A stretch of DNA of 64,000 bases from positions 117,952,771-118,016,770 of the forward strand of contig NW_026262581.1 of NCBI RefSeq assembly GCF_021869535.1, in the 5' to 3' direction. The position numbers and the translations under genes were made by a program. Positions 10,766-22,459 of the stretch are shown here, in pieces; within the stretch, counting starts at the first letter, position 1; each line of letters opens with the position of its first letter. The DNA is from Mytilus californianus (taxonomy: Eukaryota; Mollusca; Bivalvia; Mytilida; Mytilidae). The notes under the pieces were generated by a model that worked only from the letters and a program-made list of their open reading frames with translations, was not told the origin of the DNA and did no database searches.

Positions 10766-11465
10766 CTACTAATCCGTCACAATTTTCTCAAGATACCAAT
10801 TTTACGTACTCTCAAAATCCTGGTCTGATGTATCAAATGAAGAACCAGCAAATATATTCCACACCGAATCTAAATATGATGCCACACCATCGAATACAAC
10901 ACATGTCGCCCATAAATCAACAATTATCAATGCAGCAACGTCCCTTTTGGGTAGACGAATTATTTTGTAAAATGGACAACTTTGAAACTATTTAACTCAA
11001 CAAACTTGATACAATTGACTTTCTTGTAACACATTTAAATCCCCGGGTTATAAATATAAACGATACGACGAAGTCATTAGATAATCGCAATGAGCAAGTG
11101 GAGAGATGTACTCAATTAATCAGTAATGAGTTTGATACACAGAAAATAAAATGTCGATATTCAATTTAGAGCTTGATAAAATTTCCAAACAATTTAAAAC
11201 TAGTAAAACAAGTATTGATTCTGTAGAAAAAAAAAAAAACTGAATCGCTCGAAGAAATGAAAAAAGAAAACGACAAATTAAATTTAAATCTAACCGATGT
11301 TCAGTTTAAACCGTATATTTTATAAGATTGAAGAAAGCAAAGAAGAAAAATGTATAGAATCAGTTATGACTTGAAAATTGAACATGTTGCAACCAAAATC
11401 AAAGTTACTGCCGCATTACAAATTAGGAAAGAAAAGTGGCAAAACCAGACCGATAAAGTAAACTA
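10750..11465 (+). pseudogene. LINE ORF1-like remnant (coiled coil, nucleic-acid binding)
   Basis: Starts with an 81-codon frame rich in Gln, Asn and Met (PHHRIQHMSPINQQLSMQQR) that ends FWVDELFCKMDNFETI-stop. Past the stop the frame continues as LNKLDTIDFLVTHLNP, then a heptad-like stretch (LELDKISKQFKTSKTSIDSV, ESLEEMKKENDKLNLNLTDV), a block like IEESKEEKCIESV and finally GKKSGKTRP. The order of Gln-rich N-terminus, coiled coil and basic end with SGKTRP is that of ORF1 proteins of L1/Tx1-type LINEs. Stops and frameshifts make it a pseudogene. It may derive from the same LINE family as 14544-17836, but the two are 3 kb apart. Confidence 0.5.
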
Positions 11466-13046
11466 AGGGTCGTATTTGGCCCCCTATTTTGTCACAACAT
11501 CATTTTCATGAAATAAATGAACTTAGCAACTAAAAAAAGAGGTGCATATACCTGTTCTTCAGTAGAACATGCATATTTTATCTTTTAATAAAGCAGAAAC
11601 CTTATTTTGGGTTGCTTAAAATGCTTTGATTAGTTCAAGAGACGTAGATTTTTAGACTGCGATCCTTCGTTTTAAAAGGCCTCCACCATCGTGAGCCACA
11701 GTACACATTGATGATAAAGATGACATACAAACGGGGTTTGCGGGTTAGAAAAGAAATTATTGGCTCGCGTTGGCGGAGGCACTCAAAAATTTTAGAAAGT
11801 CTAAAAAAAATAACAACTTTCGTTAAAAAAGTAATATCGGAACGAAATCGGAGAAAGGGCTGAAAATATCCGCATTCGGCTGTGACTTCAAGACATCCCC
11901 AACTAAAGCAAGAATAATTCCATAGGTGTTGTTTTTAGTTTCAAGATTTTGCCCTCATTCTTAAAATTGTACTTTTTATCTTTTTATAAAGGTGGATTAT
12001 GTTTTATCGATTTAAATCAACACCTAACATGGCGAAAACATACAAACTTAGCAGACACGATAAACAGTTTCTCCCGTTGATTCACCTAATAAACTAAAGC
12101 GACAAATAGTTTTGGCAATTAAATTACTTTTCTTTTCAAGTAAAAATACTTAGAATGTGTAAAAAATTCGGGACAAAATACCGGGCCGTTGCAGATGACT
12201 TAGAGAAAAGGACCGCCGAAAACAATTGGTTTTGTTTTATATTAACGTGAAATTTTTATAATGAGTAAACATTTTTTGAGAGTTAGTCACAAATTGATGA
12301 AATGAAGAAGGTTAAAATAAATCTTCTTTTTTTTTATACATATCAGTAATTTTGTCAACGTAGTTTAGTGAAAACGCGCCCGAGTCGGTATATAGCATTT
12401 TAAGTTCGAATCTCATACATTATTTTTTTTCCTTATTTTTTTCCTGGTATACTTTTAATATGTTTCAACGAGAAAGAGTATTTTCGGGATACTAATAGCC
12501 AGCAATTTAGTCGAATGTCTATACGCACATACGTTTTAGTCTTAAGCTTTTCAATGGGGTGTTAAAGAATTTTCCTCAAGGTTCGAGTCTCATTCACATT
12601 TTTTCCCCGTTTATTTTCGTTGTTTCATTTTTTTTTACCAAAGGCAGTAGAGTAGTAGCTATATAAGAAGAAAATATGTTTAAAGACGTACCAATCGATA
12701 TAGATTATATATATACAGTTTCAGACGCCCACGAATGTTTGAAAGGTTTAATTTGGGTGTCAATTGATAACAGAAAATGTCCTTTCAAAATGATTTCCGG
12801 TCCTTGTTTTTAAAAATTTGCAGCCGTATAATGCTGTGGCGATGTCGTAATGGATGCATTGATCTGTGAAATTGTATGACAAGGTTAGATACCATAAATC
12901 GAAGGATGGGATTGATTTGGCGGTTATTGTCTTGGCTGTTCAGGAATAAGGGGCCAAAAACAAGCAGTTTCTTTGTTTCAGTACAATATGTGTATAAGTG
13001 TATTGATCTCTATGAACTTGAACCACAAGCTTCCATACCTGAAATG
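11466..13046. other. Intron sequence, no gene recognised
   Basis: No supported coding frame. Two stretches near 12405-12430 and 12580-12610 share the phrase TTCGA.TCTCAT followed by T-rich runs, suggesting a diverged local duplication. Confidence 0.35.
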
Positions 13047-13440
13047 GAATCTAACCGTTTACTTAGATTTTGGATTGTCGGCCCCGTTTTTAAATTAGTC
13101 CACATTGAGGTTCAAAGTGTCCAAAATAAAGCCTTTTTTTTATTTCAACAAAAAATGAATTATTGGGATTCTTTGATATGCTGAATCTAACCGTTTATTT
13201 AGATTTTTGATTTTTGGGCCCAGTTTTCAAATTGGTCCATGTTTTAAAGGTTCAATAAACTGCTTTTGATTTTAACAAAAAATTAATATTTGTGGTTATT
13301 TGATAAGCTGAATCTAACCATGAATTTAGATTTTGGATTTTGTGTCCCGTTATCAAATTGGCTCGCTTTTCGTGTCGTTTCTAAAAATCTTTTTATTTTC
13401 CGACAATGTACATACATTTGTATAATGTATGTATAGTGAA
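13047..13440 (+). repeat. Tandem repeat, ~130-bp units
   Basis: Three diverged units start at GAATCTAACC (13047, 13183, 13310; periods 136 and 127). Each contains TTTAGATTTTGGATT and CCCGTTTTCAAATTGG-type blocks. No coding sense. Confidence 0.7.
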
Positions 13441-13974
13441 GGTCTAATCAAGTGACTACATCATAGAGTGTGCAGTTTCATAGTTGATCAAATGCCGGTA
13501 GGAGGCCACCATTTATTTGAAAGGGGTATGGATTTTTTGTTTATGTAAAAAAAAAAAACTTTCTGGACGAAAGCATAATTGTATTTTCTTTGTCCTTCGA
13601 AAACAAATTTTTGCATTTAACATTACATTTGTATATAAAAATTTCCAAACAGAAAACGTTTTTTTTTTTTCTCGCTGAGGGAACAGACTTAGAAAAATAT
13701 CCCTTTCCACAGCGGTTAATTAATTGCTATCTTTAACCTGCTTAATGATAAGAATATGTGTGCACACGTTTGTGGTCACATGACAGAGGATCGATCCATG
13801 AGAGTTACAGTCAAACCTTAGGTTCCATCGTGGTGCATTGTACATATCAACCTTTGATTTTGTTTTGCTCTCTCTGAACATCATCTACATAAACGGGACC
13901 GAAATCTATATTATGAATCATTAGAACATGTATTGAGAAAAAAATCTTAGGTAAATATCATCAGCAAATGTGGT
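13441..13974. other. Intron sequence, nothing recognised
   Basis: T-rich, with no repeat family or coding frame that I can support. Confidence 0.3.
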
Positions 13975-14230
13975 CAAATATAAAAATAAGAAGATGTGGT
14001 ATGATTGCCAATGAGACAACTCTCCACAAAAGACCAAAGAACACAGAAATTAACAACTATTGGTCACCGTACGGCCTTCAACAATGAGCAAAGCCAATAC
14101 CGCATAGTCAGCTATAAAAGGCACCGAAATGACAATTGTAAAACAATTCAAACAAGAAAACTATATACCGTAGATGACAAACTACCATCAGAAAAGTACG
14201 ATTTCACCATGATCAACGAAAATCGTACAT
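13975..14230 (+). repeat. Dispersed repeat A copy
   Basis: Head sequence GATGTGGTATGATTGCCAAT, then GAGACAACTCTCCAC, GGTCACCGTACGGCCTTCAA and AGTCAGCTATAAAAGGC, the diagnostic blocks of this family. Confidence 0.75.
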
Positions 14231-14543
14231 GAAAACGGTCGTTGCTAAGCAGTGTGTACGGTTGCTACATGTAGGTATTTTCTAAGCATATAACAAGCTA
14301 ACAAAATGTAAGATTTGTACAATTACCTAACAATAGAAACATAGTTTTGGTTAACACATTTTTGATAAGTTAAACATAAACCTTGAGCAGATACCAAAGT
14401 CTGTGGTTGCTTAGTATAAGGTATTGTTGCTAAGGGTCATTATATTGTGAATGTGTTGATATATACTCGTTTAAATAATATAAATAAATAAAACATAAAT
14501 GCTTTAGAATTCCATATAATTATGTTTTATACAATGATACATT

Positions 14544-17500
14544 TTGATTCTTATGGAAAAGACGCATTTTTTGATAGATAAGGTAAAGATAAAGAAATCT
14601 AAAAGCCTATTTCGTCAGAGACAAGATTTATGTAAAGAATACGTTCCATATGGTTTTTTTTCCAGTGATCAACTTGAAAATCTTAAATGCTTAAGTTGGA
14701 ATATTCATGATACATACTTTTATAAAATGGAATAGTGAATGAAGCAATGAGTATATACAATCGTTACGTTCACACTAGGACAGTCTTTTCTCATTAGTTA
14801 ACGACATTTCATCTGTTGACGATATGAACTCAGCAGTTCGAAAGACCATGGACATATTATATGATTGTGCATTTGGAATATTTGGTCGAACTGTTTTAAT
14901 CAGTGACAACAACAGTTCAGTAAGGTAGAATAACGAATTGTGTAATGAAAAATATGCTAACTCTCGCCAACATTTTCATAAAGCAAAGAACTTTTTTCAA
15001 CGTCATCCTAACGATATAAACAGTCTTTCTTACATAGTCGCTAGAAATAATTTCAATTAAATAAAACGCCAGGCACAATATACTTTTAAACGGCGAAAAG
15101 GCATGGAACTGTGTAATACAGCAAAAACAGATCCAAGAAGATTTTGGTCAGCTGTTAAGCCTAAAAGTAAAATGAAATATGTAATTCATAATGAAAAGAT
15201 GTCTAGATATTTCGAAAATGTTCTCGGTGCTGATCCTCCGGAGCTCTGTGAGCAAGTTTTGAATCTATTAAATAATGAAATAGTTGATAATTTAGACATA
15301 AATGTTTTAGATTCTGAATTCACAGAAAATGATATTTTAAAGGCGATTGCAAAACTGAAATCTGGGAAAAATGCAGGAAATGATAACATTGTTGGTGAAT
15401 TGTCAGTGCCAGTCCGTTATGTTTTGCACCGATTTTAAAAACATTATTTAACTATATGTTCGACAGTGGAATTATATCCTGATTTTTGGACTGATTGTAT
15501 CGTCATTCCCGTACCGAAAAGCGGTGATTCATCTGATCCCACGAATTATAGACCTATCGTGCTTGTGTGTGTCCTATCAAAACTTTTTACAAGCATACTT
15601 ACTAACCGTTCACTATCTTGGTATGAAGAAGAGGAGAAAATAGACTCTTAGTTTGGGTTTATGCCAGGCAAACCTACCATAGTTGCCATATTTGTTCTCC
15701 AAGGTATTATATTGTATGTTATTCAACAAAAACTGAAATTATACTGCGTATTTTGTGGACTTTCGTAAGCGATTTGAAAAACTCAGTAGTAGAATCCTTA
15801 TATATGTCGTGTACATTTCATTATTTTGTACAAGTTATTACTTGTACAAAAACTGTGTACGAGTAATTACTTGTACGATGCCATCATACAAGTTATTACT
15901 TGAACAAATATAATTGTACAAGTAATTACTTATACATTTTTGTTGAGAAAAAGATAATTACTTGTACATCTCACTATCTTTGAGTTATATTTGTTTCTTC
16001 CTTTTGTTTTTTTCTAATGTTTTATTCAAAAACTGCTTTCTTTGGGTTTGTTATTTTGGTATTGTCATTAAATTTGTTAGGTTCTTTTTTTCTTTTACTA
16101 TTTTTGCTTCTTTATTTTCGCTTAGTAGACATCATTCAGCGTATATATTTCTGAAATTTATATTGTGTTTGTTTTCCTTTCTTTTTTCTGAGGCAGTCTA
16201 CTGAACTTACTTTCCCAAACTGAGGGATGAATCAGGTGTAGAAAAATTTGAAATATTTTAACATACAGGTGAAAATGAATTTTGAGAATTTTTTTTAATT
16301 TTGTATTCACTGCATGACAAAAGACATAAAAGCACTAGTGGTCTTAAGTTTCTAAAAATAGCAAAAAAGTAAACATTCATCATACATATTCAAATTAATT
16401 TCTGAATATGATGATGAAAGTACTTCAGTTAACTGTGTATGTAGAATTTTTGGCAGTGTTAGAAAGTGGTGAAAATGCTAAAAAGGGTACCATTATCACC
16501 ACTGTCAAACTGTTTGGATTTTGTAGATTTAGCATGAGTAGGTATATATCACTGGCAGGTTCATTAGATCTATCAGGTTATTGTGCTGATTTGTTGTGAA
16601 CATCAAATAGCCAAGGTAGAATAATGATTTGTACAAGTTATTATCTTTTCCTCAATAAAAATTGTACAAGTAATTACTCGTACAATTGTATTTGTACATG
16701 TAATAACTTGTTTGATGGCATCATATAAGTAATTATTCGTACAAAATGTTTGTACAAGTAATAATTTTTACAAAATAATAACATGTACACGACATATACA
16801 AATTATTACGAAATGGAGTAAGCACTTAATTTGTAGCTATGGTGAAATCTTTTTTGGTTTGGGAAATCACCTGATATTTTACAACAGTTACTCAATAAAA
16901 TGTTAGCAAATTGTTTTAAATAGAATATTGAAGTAAACACTGACAAAACCAAAATGATTGTATTTAGAAATGACTGGCAGCGGGTTAAAAATCATTTTCT
17001 ATGACAACAATGAACTTCAAATTGTTGATTCGTACGTTTACCACGAAATATTATTGCATTCTAATGGCAAATTTCTACTAACTGAGAAAAGTCTGGCTCA
17101 GCAAGGATCCAAGGCCTTATCATCACTAATAAAAACTGTTGAAAATGCTTATATATTTGACAGTATGGTTGGTTCCGTTCTTAGTTATGGATCAGAAATA
17201 TGGGACATTCATCGTGCTCGTTACATTGTATTAATTTATAACCGTGTTTGTATATTTCTTGTAAAGGTTGGTAAAAATGTACCTATTACTTTTCTTGGGG
17301 AATTGCCTAAGTACGTTTCAATGCGTATTATAATTTGAAATTATTGGTCTTCATATTATATTGAAGAAACCAAGTGTTGTTTACGATGTTTACATGCTTC
17401 TGTATGAAGATGTTAATATTGGCAAAAACAATTGGGTTTCTTGTGTACGGGATTTATTATTCAATCTTGGCCTGAACTTTGTGTGGATTTCACAGGATAT

Positions 17501-17836
17501 AGTTTTTGATATCGTTGAAAAACGTCTTACTGATCAATTTTTACAAGAGTGGTCAGCATCTTTATACGATTGTGAAAAACTCTTGTATGTATAGAAGAAT
17601 CAAGACAGATTTTTGTCTTGAAAATTATTTCAATTTCTATTTTTGGTGTTCGATTACTTACAAAACTACGTAGTTGTACACTTCGATTAGATATCGAAGG
17701 TGGTAGATATACCAATACTCCAAGAGAATGAATTACGATTATGTATTTGCTGTAATATGAACGTTGTCGAAGACGAATATCTTTTTGTTTTAGTTTGTCC
17801 TGTATACAGTCCACATAAAGGTCACATTATTTAAGT
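14544..17836 (+). pseudogene. LINE ORF2 pseudogene (endonuclease/RT), nested insertion inside
   Basis: Reading forward across frames: LENLKCLSWNIHDTY (start of an AP-endonuclease domain, mostly deleted after it), a linker DISSVDDMNSAVRKTMDILYD and FHKAKNFFQRHPND, then MELCNTAKTDPRRFWSAVKP, ENDILKAIAKLKSGKNAGND, DFWTDCIVIPVPKSGD, NYRPIVL and FGFMPGKPT, all typical of the RT fingers and palm of Jockey/Tx1/L1-like LINEs. The frame is then cut by a foldback element (15799-16800). It resumes with GKSPDILQQLLN, NTDKTKMIVFRN, SMVGSVLSYGSEIW, LFNLGLNFVWISQD and a Cys-rich end CNMNVVEDEYLFVLVCP. The YxDD box region is degraded. Stops and frameshifts are frequent, so it is dead. Confidence 0.75.
15799..16800. 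mobile_element. Foldback DNA element with ~170-bp inverted ends
   Basis: Left arm 15799-15968 and right arm 16630-16800 are inverted copies along their full length, starting from TATGTCGTGTACAT. The arms themselves are arrays of the palindrome-like unit TTGTACAAGTAATTACTTGT. The 660-bp middle has T-rich frames but no recognisable transposase. It interrupts the LINE RT reading frame, so it inserted after the LINE. Confidence 0.75.
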
Positions 17837-18289
17837 AATAAGGCCACACCAAATTAATTTCTAGTTCTTCGGACACTTTCGATAAAAAAAGGGTAGCGAG
17901 AGAGCGAAATTTTGTTATTTGTTTTTTTTTTTTTACGAATTTTCTTTTTTTGCAGGCGAAGGTATTTTTTACTAGCGAGTGATGTTATTTTTGAAATATT
18001 AAAAAAATAAAATCTATGAATAGCATTTTATGCAAGCGAGCGATATTATTTTTGAAATATTAAAAAAATAAAATCTATGAAAAGCATTTAATGCAAGCGA
18101 GCGATCAGACATTTACACAGTTTTGGTGCTTCACGTTTGTTTCACATCTCATATCCTACTTCTTATATTACTCTACTTTGCTTCTTAGTATGTTATCAGA
18201 AACCCTGTTGAATCTTTTTACAACATTTCTAGTACAACAGCATTGAACAGGTACACATCCATGTTTGATGACAGTTATCATTGGTGCAT

Positions 18290-18585
18290 TATAAAAATAA
18301 GGAGATGTGATATGATTGCCAATGAAACAACTATCCACCCAAGTTCAAATGAAATTGGCATTTACAACTATAGGCAACCATACAGCCTTCAACAATGAGA
18401 AAACCCATACCATATAGTCTGCTATAAAAGGCCCCGAAATGAAAAATATGAAACAATTCATTTGAGAAAAATAACGGCCTAATTCATAACAAAACAATTT
18501 ACGAAAAACAAATTTGACAGACATGAACCAACAACTAGTGAACTACCGGCTCCTGACTTGGGACAGGCACATATAGAATGGCATG
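18290..18585 (+). repeat. Dispersed repeat A copy
   Basis: Blocks AAGGAGATGTGATATGATTG, AGACAACTATCCACC-like, CAGCCTTCAACAATGAG, TCTGCTATAAAAGGCCCCGA and the tail GGCTCCTGACTTGGGACAGG. Confidence 0.75.
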
Positions 18586-18834
18586 TAGTTTCGAATATAC
18601 GTATGCAAAGATGCATGTATAAAGCTTTTATATTCAACTATACATGTACATATTTGTGAATACATTAAAATGAAAATTTATAAGGATTGTCTTTCAAAAA
18701 CTACATCAATTTATACTACTACGTATTCACACCAGATGCTATATATACTAATTAAACAAAAGAAACATTTTAATACATTCCACTTAACAGTCATGCTTTG
18801 ATGAAGAATTAATTAAAATATAATTAACTGATTG

Positions 18835-19310
18835 TTGGTTGCTTAACATCCAATGGCAAATATTTCATGCATGTTCAGGACGAGAACACATTAGCAATAA
18901 ACAGAGTGGGTAGGTCCTGCAACAGAGGCGGTCCGGGGCGAAGGTCAGTGAAATTTTGACCGCCACAGGAAAATGTGGGTACATTGTACATTGGACAGGG
19001 ACAGAAATTTAGCCTTGCAACAGGCCACCTACTAGCCACTGAAGTAGATGTAGCAAGGATTTTTAATGAGCAAAGAGTGTGGCACTCTCTTACACGAGGC
19101 ATCAGATTTCTTACCGGACGTGGCTGTGCACTTAAACATCCCGCACAGCCATACGAATGCCCCACTCTAGGGAGGGTTTACTTCCGGTCGGTGGAAGACC
19201 TATGGTTATCATATTTCTTTTCCCCAATCACCCTAGGGGGGAAGAAGAATTTTAAAGCAGCTGATCAGATCATTATATGGGGATATTGTTCTGTGTTGAA
19301 AGCAAGGACG
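18835..19310. repeat. GC-richer repeat-like block
   Basis: Distinctly less AT-rich than its surroundings. It opens with GTTGCTTAACATCCAATGGC and TTTCATGCATGTTCAGGACG, phrases I associate with a bivalve dispersed repeat. Frames on both strands (18875-19165 minus, 18975-19319 plus) are open, but neither looks like a known protein. Confidence 0.4.
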
Positions 19311-19649
19311 TATAACTAACATCTAATATATATATAATACGTCCTTGGTTGAAGGCCATACATATACTGTGAACTTTACTGATTACAAAACTCAACAAAT
19401 TTGGGCACTTGTGCCAGTGGTGGAAGTTTGTTGACAATCATACAATTTCATATTTTTTAGAAGACTTTGTAAATTGTTGAGTTGGATTAATGTGTTATAT
19501 TCAATTACCACAAGCACTTTCTTGTCAAATTCCATTTGCTTTATAAATTTGTAATGATACTAGACAATATAAATAAAAGTTTCAAGGGAAAAAAAACTGT
19601 TATTATAAAAGATTTTAAAAAAGTAGAATTGTTTCATCGCGGTGCCATT

Positions 19650-19907
19650 TTAATGCATGTACCGCAATCTTCGGAATTCTCTCTTAATGCATGTTATATT
19701 GTCATCATTCAAATCTTCCAATTCGTAGGCGTTGGTGGTTAGTGCCAAATAATTGTGGTCTTGCACGGAGTCGGAGCCCTTTAAACCAAGGGCAAGGAAT
19801 TGTAAATTTAAATATACAATTCCTTGTTTAAACATATCGGTAAACGAATTATCAAAATCACATTCCACTGCTGTGTTTGGTAGTAAGGCCGTAGCCTGCG
19901 TTACCAC
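19650..19907 (-). CDS. Unrecognised protein-like open frame
   Basis: About 85 codons, ending in a natural stop at 19650. The sequence has balanced composition, unlike random AT-rich frames: acidic patches (VECDFDNSFTDMF, YELEDLNDDN), a hydrophobic stretch GIVYLNLQFLALGLKG and a basic end IKREFRRLRYMH. The initial codon is GTG, not ATG, and just upstream on this strand is TAGTTACAG, a possible splice acceptor, so it may be a terminal exon. It sits inside the Harbinger-like element, so it could be a transposon accessory gene or a captured host exon. No family recognised. Confidence 0.3.
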   Translation of the reverse strand: MVTQATALLPNTAVECDFDNSFTDMFKQGIVYLNLQFLALGLKGSDSVQDHNYLALTTNAYELEDLNDDNITCIKREFRRLRYMH

Positions 19908-20233
19908 TGTAACTACACATATTCCACTCGTGTCTTACGTTTATAATATATATCATATCATATTTGTTCATAATTATAAAACTAAAACGTTGTGAATGTT
20001 AGATCTAGATCGTTTTGGATGTCAATTTCCGTGTCTGTATGACGTTACTTTAAAACGCACAACTGATTAAAATTTTGGTAATATAAATTTAGAGACAGAC
20101 GCGCGCGGCTCCGTACTGGACGCGGGTTTTAAAAAAAAGTACTTTTTTCTCGTCGACCTTTCACAACACGCGGGAAATCCGACGAACGAGGTATTAATTT
20201 GGCGTGGCCTAATGCGTATGTTTTGCGTTTCAG

Positions 20234-20404
20234 CTGTGAATTGTAAGAGATTACATCTAGATCCTCATGTGAAATCATCGAACAAAATGCCTAATTTCAA
20301 CGACGTTGTATCATTGTCATGTGAGGAGGGGTACCTTGCAAAGCCTGTAAATATTAAATGTGATGCACATGGTAATTGGCCATCGGATCGTGCGAATTGT
20401 ACAG
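20234..20404 (+). CDS. Receptor exon: sushi/CCP domain 2
   Basis: A 57-residue CCP module in one phase 1-1 exon, from VNCKRLHLDP through VVSLSCEEGYLAKP and IKCDAHGNWPSD to ANCT. All four cysteines and the signature CEEGY and GNW are present. NCT at the end is an N-glycosylation sequon. Acceptor is GCGTTTCAG, donor GTGAGT. The exon joins CCP1 as RCT-P-VNC and CCP3 as NCT-A-VPC, both in frame. Oddity: the upstream 24 bases are all that separate it from the end of a DNA transposon, so its branch point probably lies in transposon sequence. Confidence 0.9.
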
Positions 20405-20456
20405 GTGAGTTTAAATAAAGGTAAAAGAACAGTAAATGAGAAGTGTTTCAAAAATA

Positions 20457-20719
20457 TTGATTGATTGATTGATTGATGTTTTAACGCCACTTTCAACACT
20501 ATTGTGCTATTTCGTGGTGGTCCGTTTTTATTGATGGAGGAGGCGGAGGAGAGCCCGGAGAGAACCACCGACCTTTGGTAGGAAAACTGACAATCCTAGT
20601 CAATACAGATTGAAGTCGAGTTCAGCTGCCCTATGCGGGATTCGAATTCTCAACCTAAGTGTTGACTGGCTAATGATACAGTAGGTCGACTACTTAGACC
20701 ACTGGGCCACCGAGGCCCC
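20457..20719 (-). repeat. tRNA-derived SINE, reverse orientation
   Basis: Read on the minus strand it begins with GGCCTCGGTGGCCCAGTGG, which contains an A-box-like TGGCCCAGTGG, then a B-box-like GAATTCGAATCCC, a conserved middle (CGGTGGTTCTCTCCGGGC) and ends in a (TCAA)n tail, seen here as ATTGATTGATTGATTGA at 20457-20475. This is the layout of tRNA-headed SINEs such as the bivalve RUDI-type family; the family name is from memory. Pieces recur at 36510-36620 and 41940-42775. Confidence 0.72.
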
Positions 20720-20737
20720 TTCACTTCAAACCAGTAA

Positions 20738-22459
20738 AAGTCTGAAATGGCCTATATCTGTACTCGACTATACTGATTTTTACTCGACCAGTCTGAATTG
20801 ATCTGAAATTTACTTGATATTACTCAACTTTAGTCTGAACCATACTTAACAGTCTGAACTTGTTCTCGACCTTTACTCGACCAGTACTTAACCATTTTAT
20901 AAATGTCTGAACCATGCTCGACCAAGTCTGAACCATGCTCGAACAAGTCTGATCCATTCTCGACCTAGTCTGAACCATACTCGACCTAGTCCTAACCAAC
21001 CTAGACTTATTATTGTATTTCATCAATTAAGGAACTATTTTTCAGTTATTTCCCATGGCTTAGAAATTTGAAAACAATTTGAAATCCAAAATGTATTTAA
21101 TATAACATTTAAAATACTACAATTTCCTACTATTATTCAAATTTCTTAAATGTTATTCAAAACTTTTTGAATGTTTCAGATATATTTCATTGTTACTGGA
21201 AAATTTTAACACTATCTTAAGCCTGGTAAAAATTTAGGTTTACGGACAGAAAGTTACAGGACAGAAAGTCAAAAATGTTATAGAACAAAAAGTCACAGGA
21301 CGAAAGTCACAAATAATTTATTTATAATGGTTTGAATATATAAGAGAAAGATCTTGAAATAATTGCTTTTCATTACATTTATTAATGTTACAGTTAAGGA
21401 AATTGTTCATAAGTGTTGATAAATGAAGATTTATCAAATTTAAATCATGCTAAAGATACATTTCTTTGCACCATGAAGCCATTTTAAAAGTACCTAGCAA
21501 CTTTGACAAATTGTTTTCTTAACAATTATTTGATCATTATTGATTTTTTTTTAAATACATTTCTGTTTACAAAATTGCTTTATATATTATAGTTCAAGAT
21601 AAATACAAAATTGTTTTTAAAAATAAGCGTTTTCTTATTCAAAGAAAAATAATCTTGAACAGAATCGTGACCTTTTGTCCTATGACTTTTGTCCGTGACC
21701 TATTTTGTCCTACATTCTAAATTTATTGTGTCAGTCCAATTTAGTGAACAACACAGTTAACGTTTTTGTATATACAGCAACTTAATAAATTTAAAAACTG
21801 ACACACTTGTTTTGTAACACAAAGAATCTAATATTATAGAACTTCCATAGGAATCCTTGACAACCTTTTATAAAAGAAATTGTCTTCCAAAGCTTCAATA
21901 AAAATTTAGGTTGATTGATTAAATTTTCAAAATTAAAGGCATGGCATACAAGAAGCACCTTAATAAGGTTTAATTTACCTCGGTACAGGTGTGTTTGACA
22001 CGTAGAAATAATATTACATTTTTTCTTTGAAATTATGTATTGTTTTTCTAGTGAATTCAAAAGTCCTTGTGATTTAAGTTTTACAGGATGTTGTTTAAAA
22101 TTCATTACACACTGACCAGGTGCGCTATTTTTAATAAATTGGCCCCAAGCAGAAGGTATTACTTTATAGTTTTCCCTTGTTCAGTAGAACAATTTTAATC
22201 ATTTTTTTTAACCCTGTTAGATACATATATACAAAATATATATATATATATATGCCAAATTATAATATGACGGCTGTTTCAGAATGTTCGAATAATAGTT
22301 CAGACTTTTCTCAATGGCAAAGATAAGGATCAAGTACAAATCAGTACAGTCGAGTATGGTTAAGATTGGGATCGAGTAATATCAACTAAAATTCAGACCA
22401 ATTCAGACTGGTCGAGTAAAAATCAGTACAGTCGAGTACAGTTATAGGCCATTTCGAAC
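20738..22459. mobile_element. Foldback element with TCTGAA/ACTCGACC inverted ends
   Basis: Left arm (20738-about 20870) and right arm (about 22300-22459) are inverted copies, sharing ATGGCCTATA.CTGTACTCGA and TTTTTACTCGACCAGTCTGA. The left arm continues into short tandem TCTGAACCATGCTCGACC units to about 21005. The interior carries another foldback element and no recognised ORF. Confidence 0.75.
21238..21717. mobile_element. Inner foldback element (GGACAAAAGTCAC ends)
   Basis: Left arm 21238-21313 (ACGGACAGAAAGTTACAGGA, AAAAAGTCACAGGACGAAAG) is inverted relative to the right arm 21662-21717 (GTGACCTTTTGTCCTATGAC, TTTTGTCCGTGACC). It sits inside the larger foldback at 20738-22459. Confidence 0.68.

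Larger units (their letters stand above)
17842..20209. mobile_element. Candidate PIF/Harbinger-like DNA transposon
   Basis: Ends are inverted over about 33 bp: left GGCCACACCAAATTAATTTC, right (read inward) GGCCACGCCAAATTAATACC, followed by a shared GTTC.TCGGA. Both ends are flanked by TAA (17839-17841 and 20210-20212), matching the 3-bp TWA target duplication of PIF/Harbinger elements. Its 2.37 kb holds other repeats and one minus-strand protein-like frame (19650-19907), but no DDE transposase that I recognise. Superfamily is inferred from the TAA flank only. Confidence 0.6.

Noticed and set aside
15962-16204. Hydrophobic frame in the middle of the foldback element as a membrane protein
   Set aside because: T-rich sequence gives Phe/Leu/Ser text; no conserved motif or start context.
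18875-19319. Opposed open frames in the GC-richer block as a gene
   Set aside because: Both strands are open only because of lower AT content; phrases match a dispersed repeat and neither protein resembles a known family.
20640-20719. tRNA gene suggested by A-box and B-box motifs
   Set aside because: The boxes belong to the head of a SINE with a repeat tail; no cloverleaf with a proper anticodon stem is apparent.
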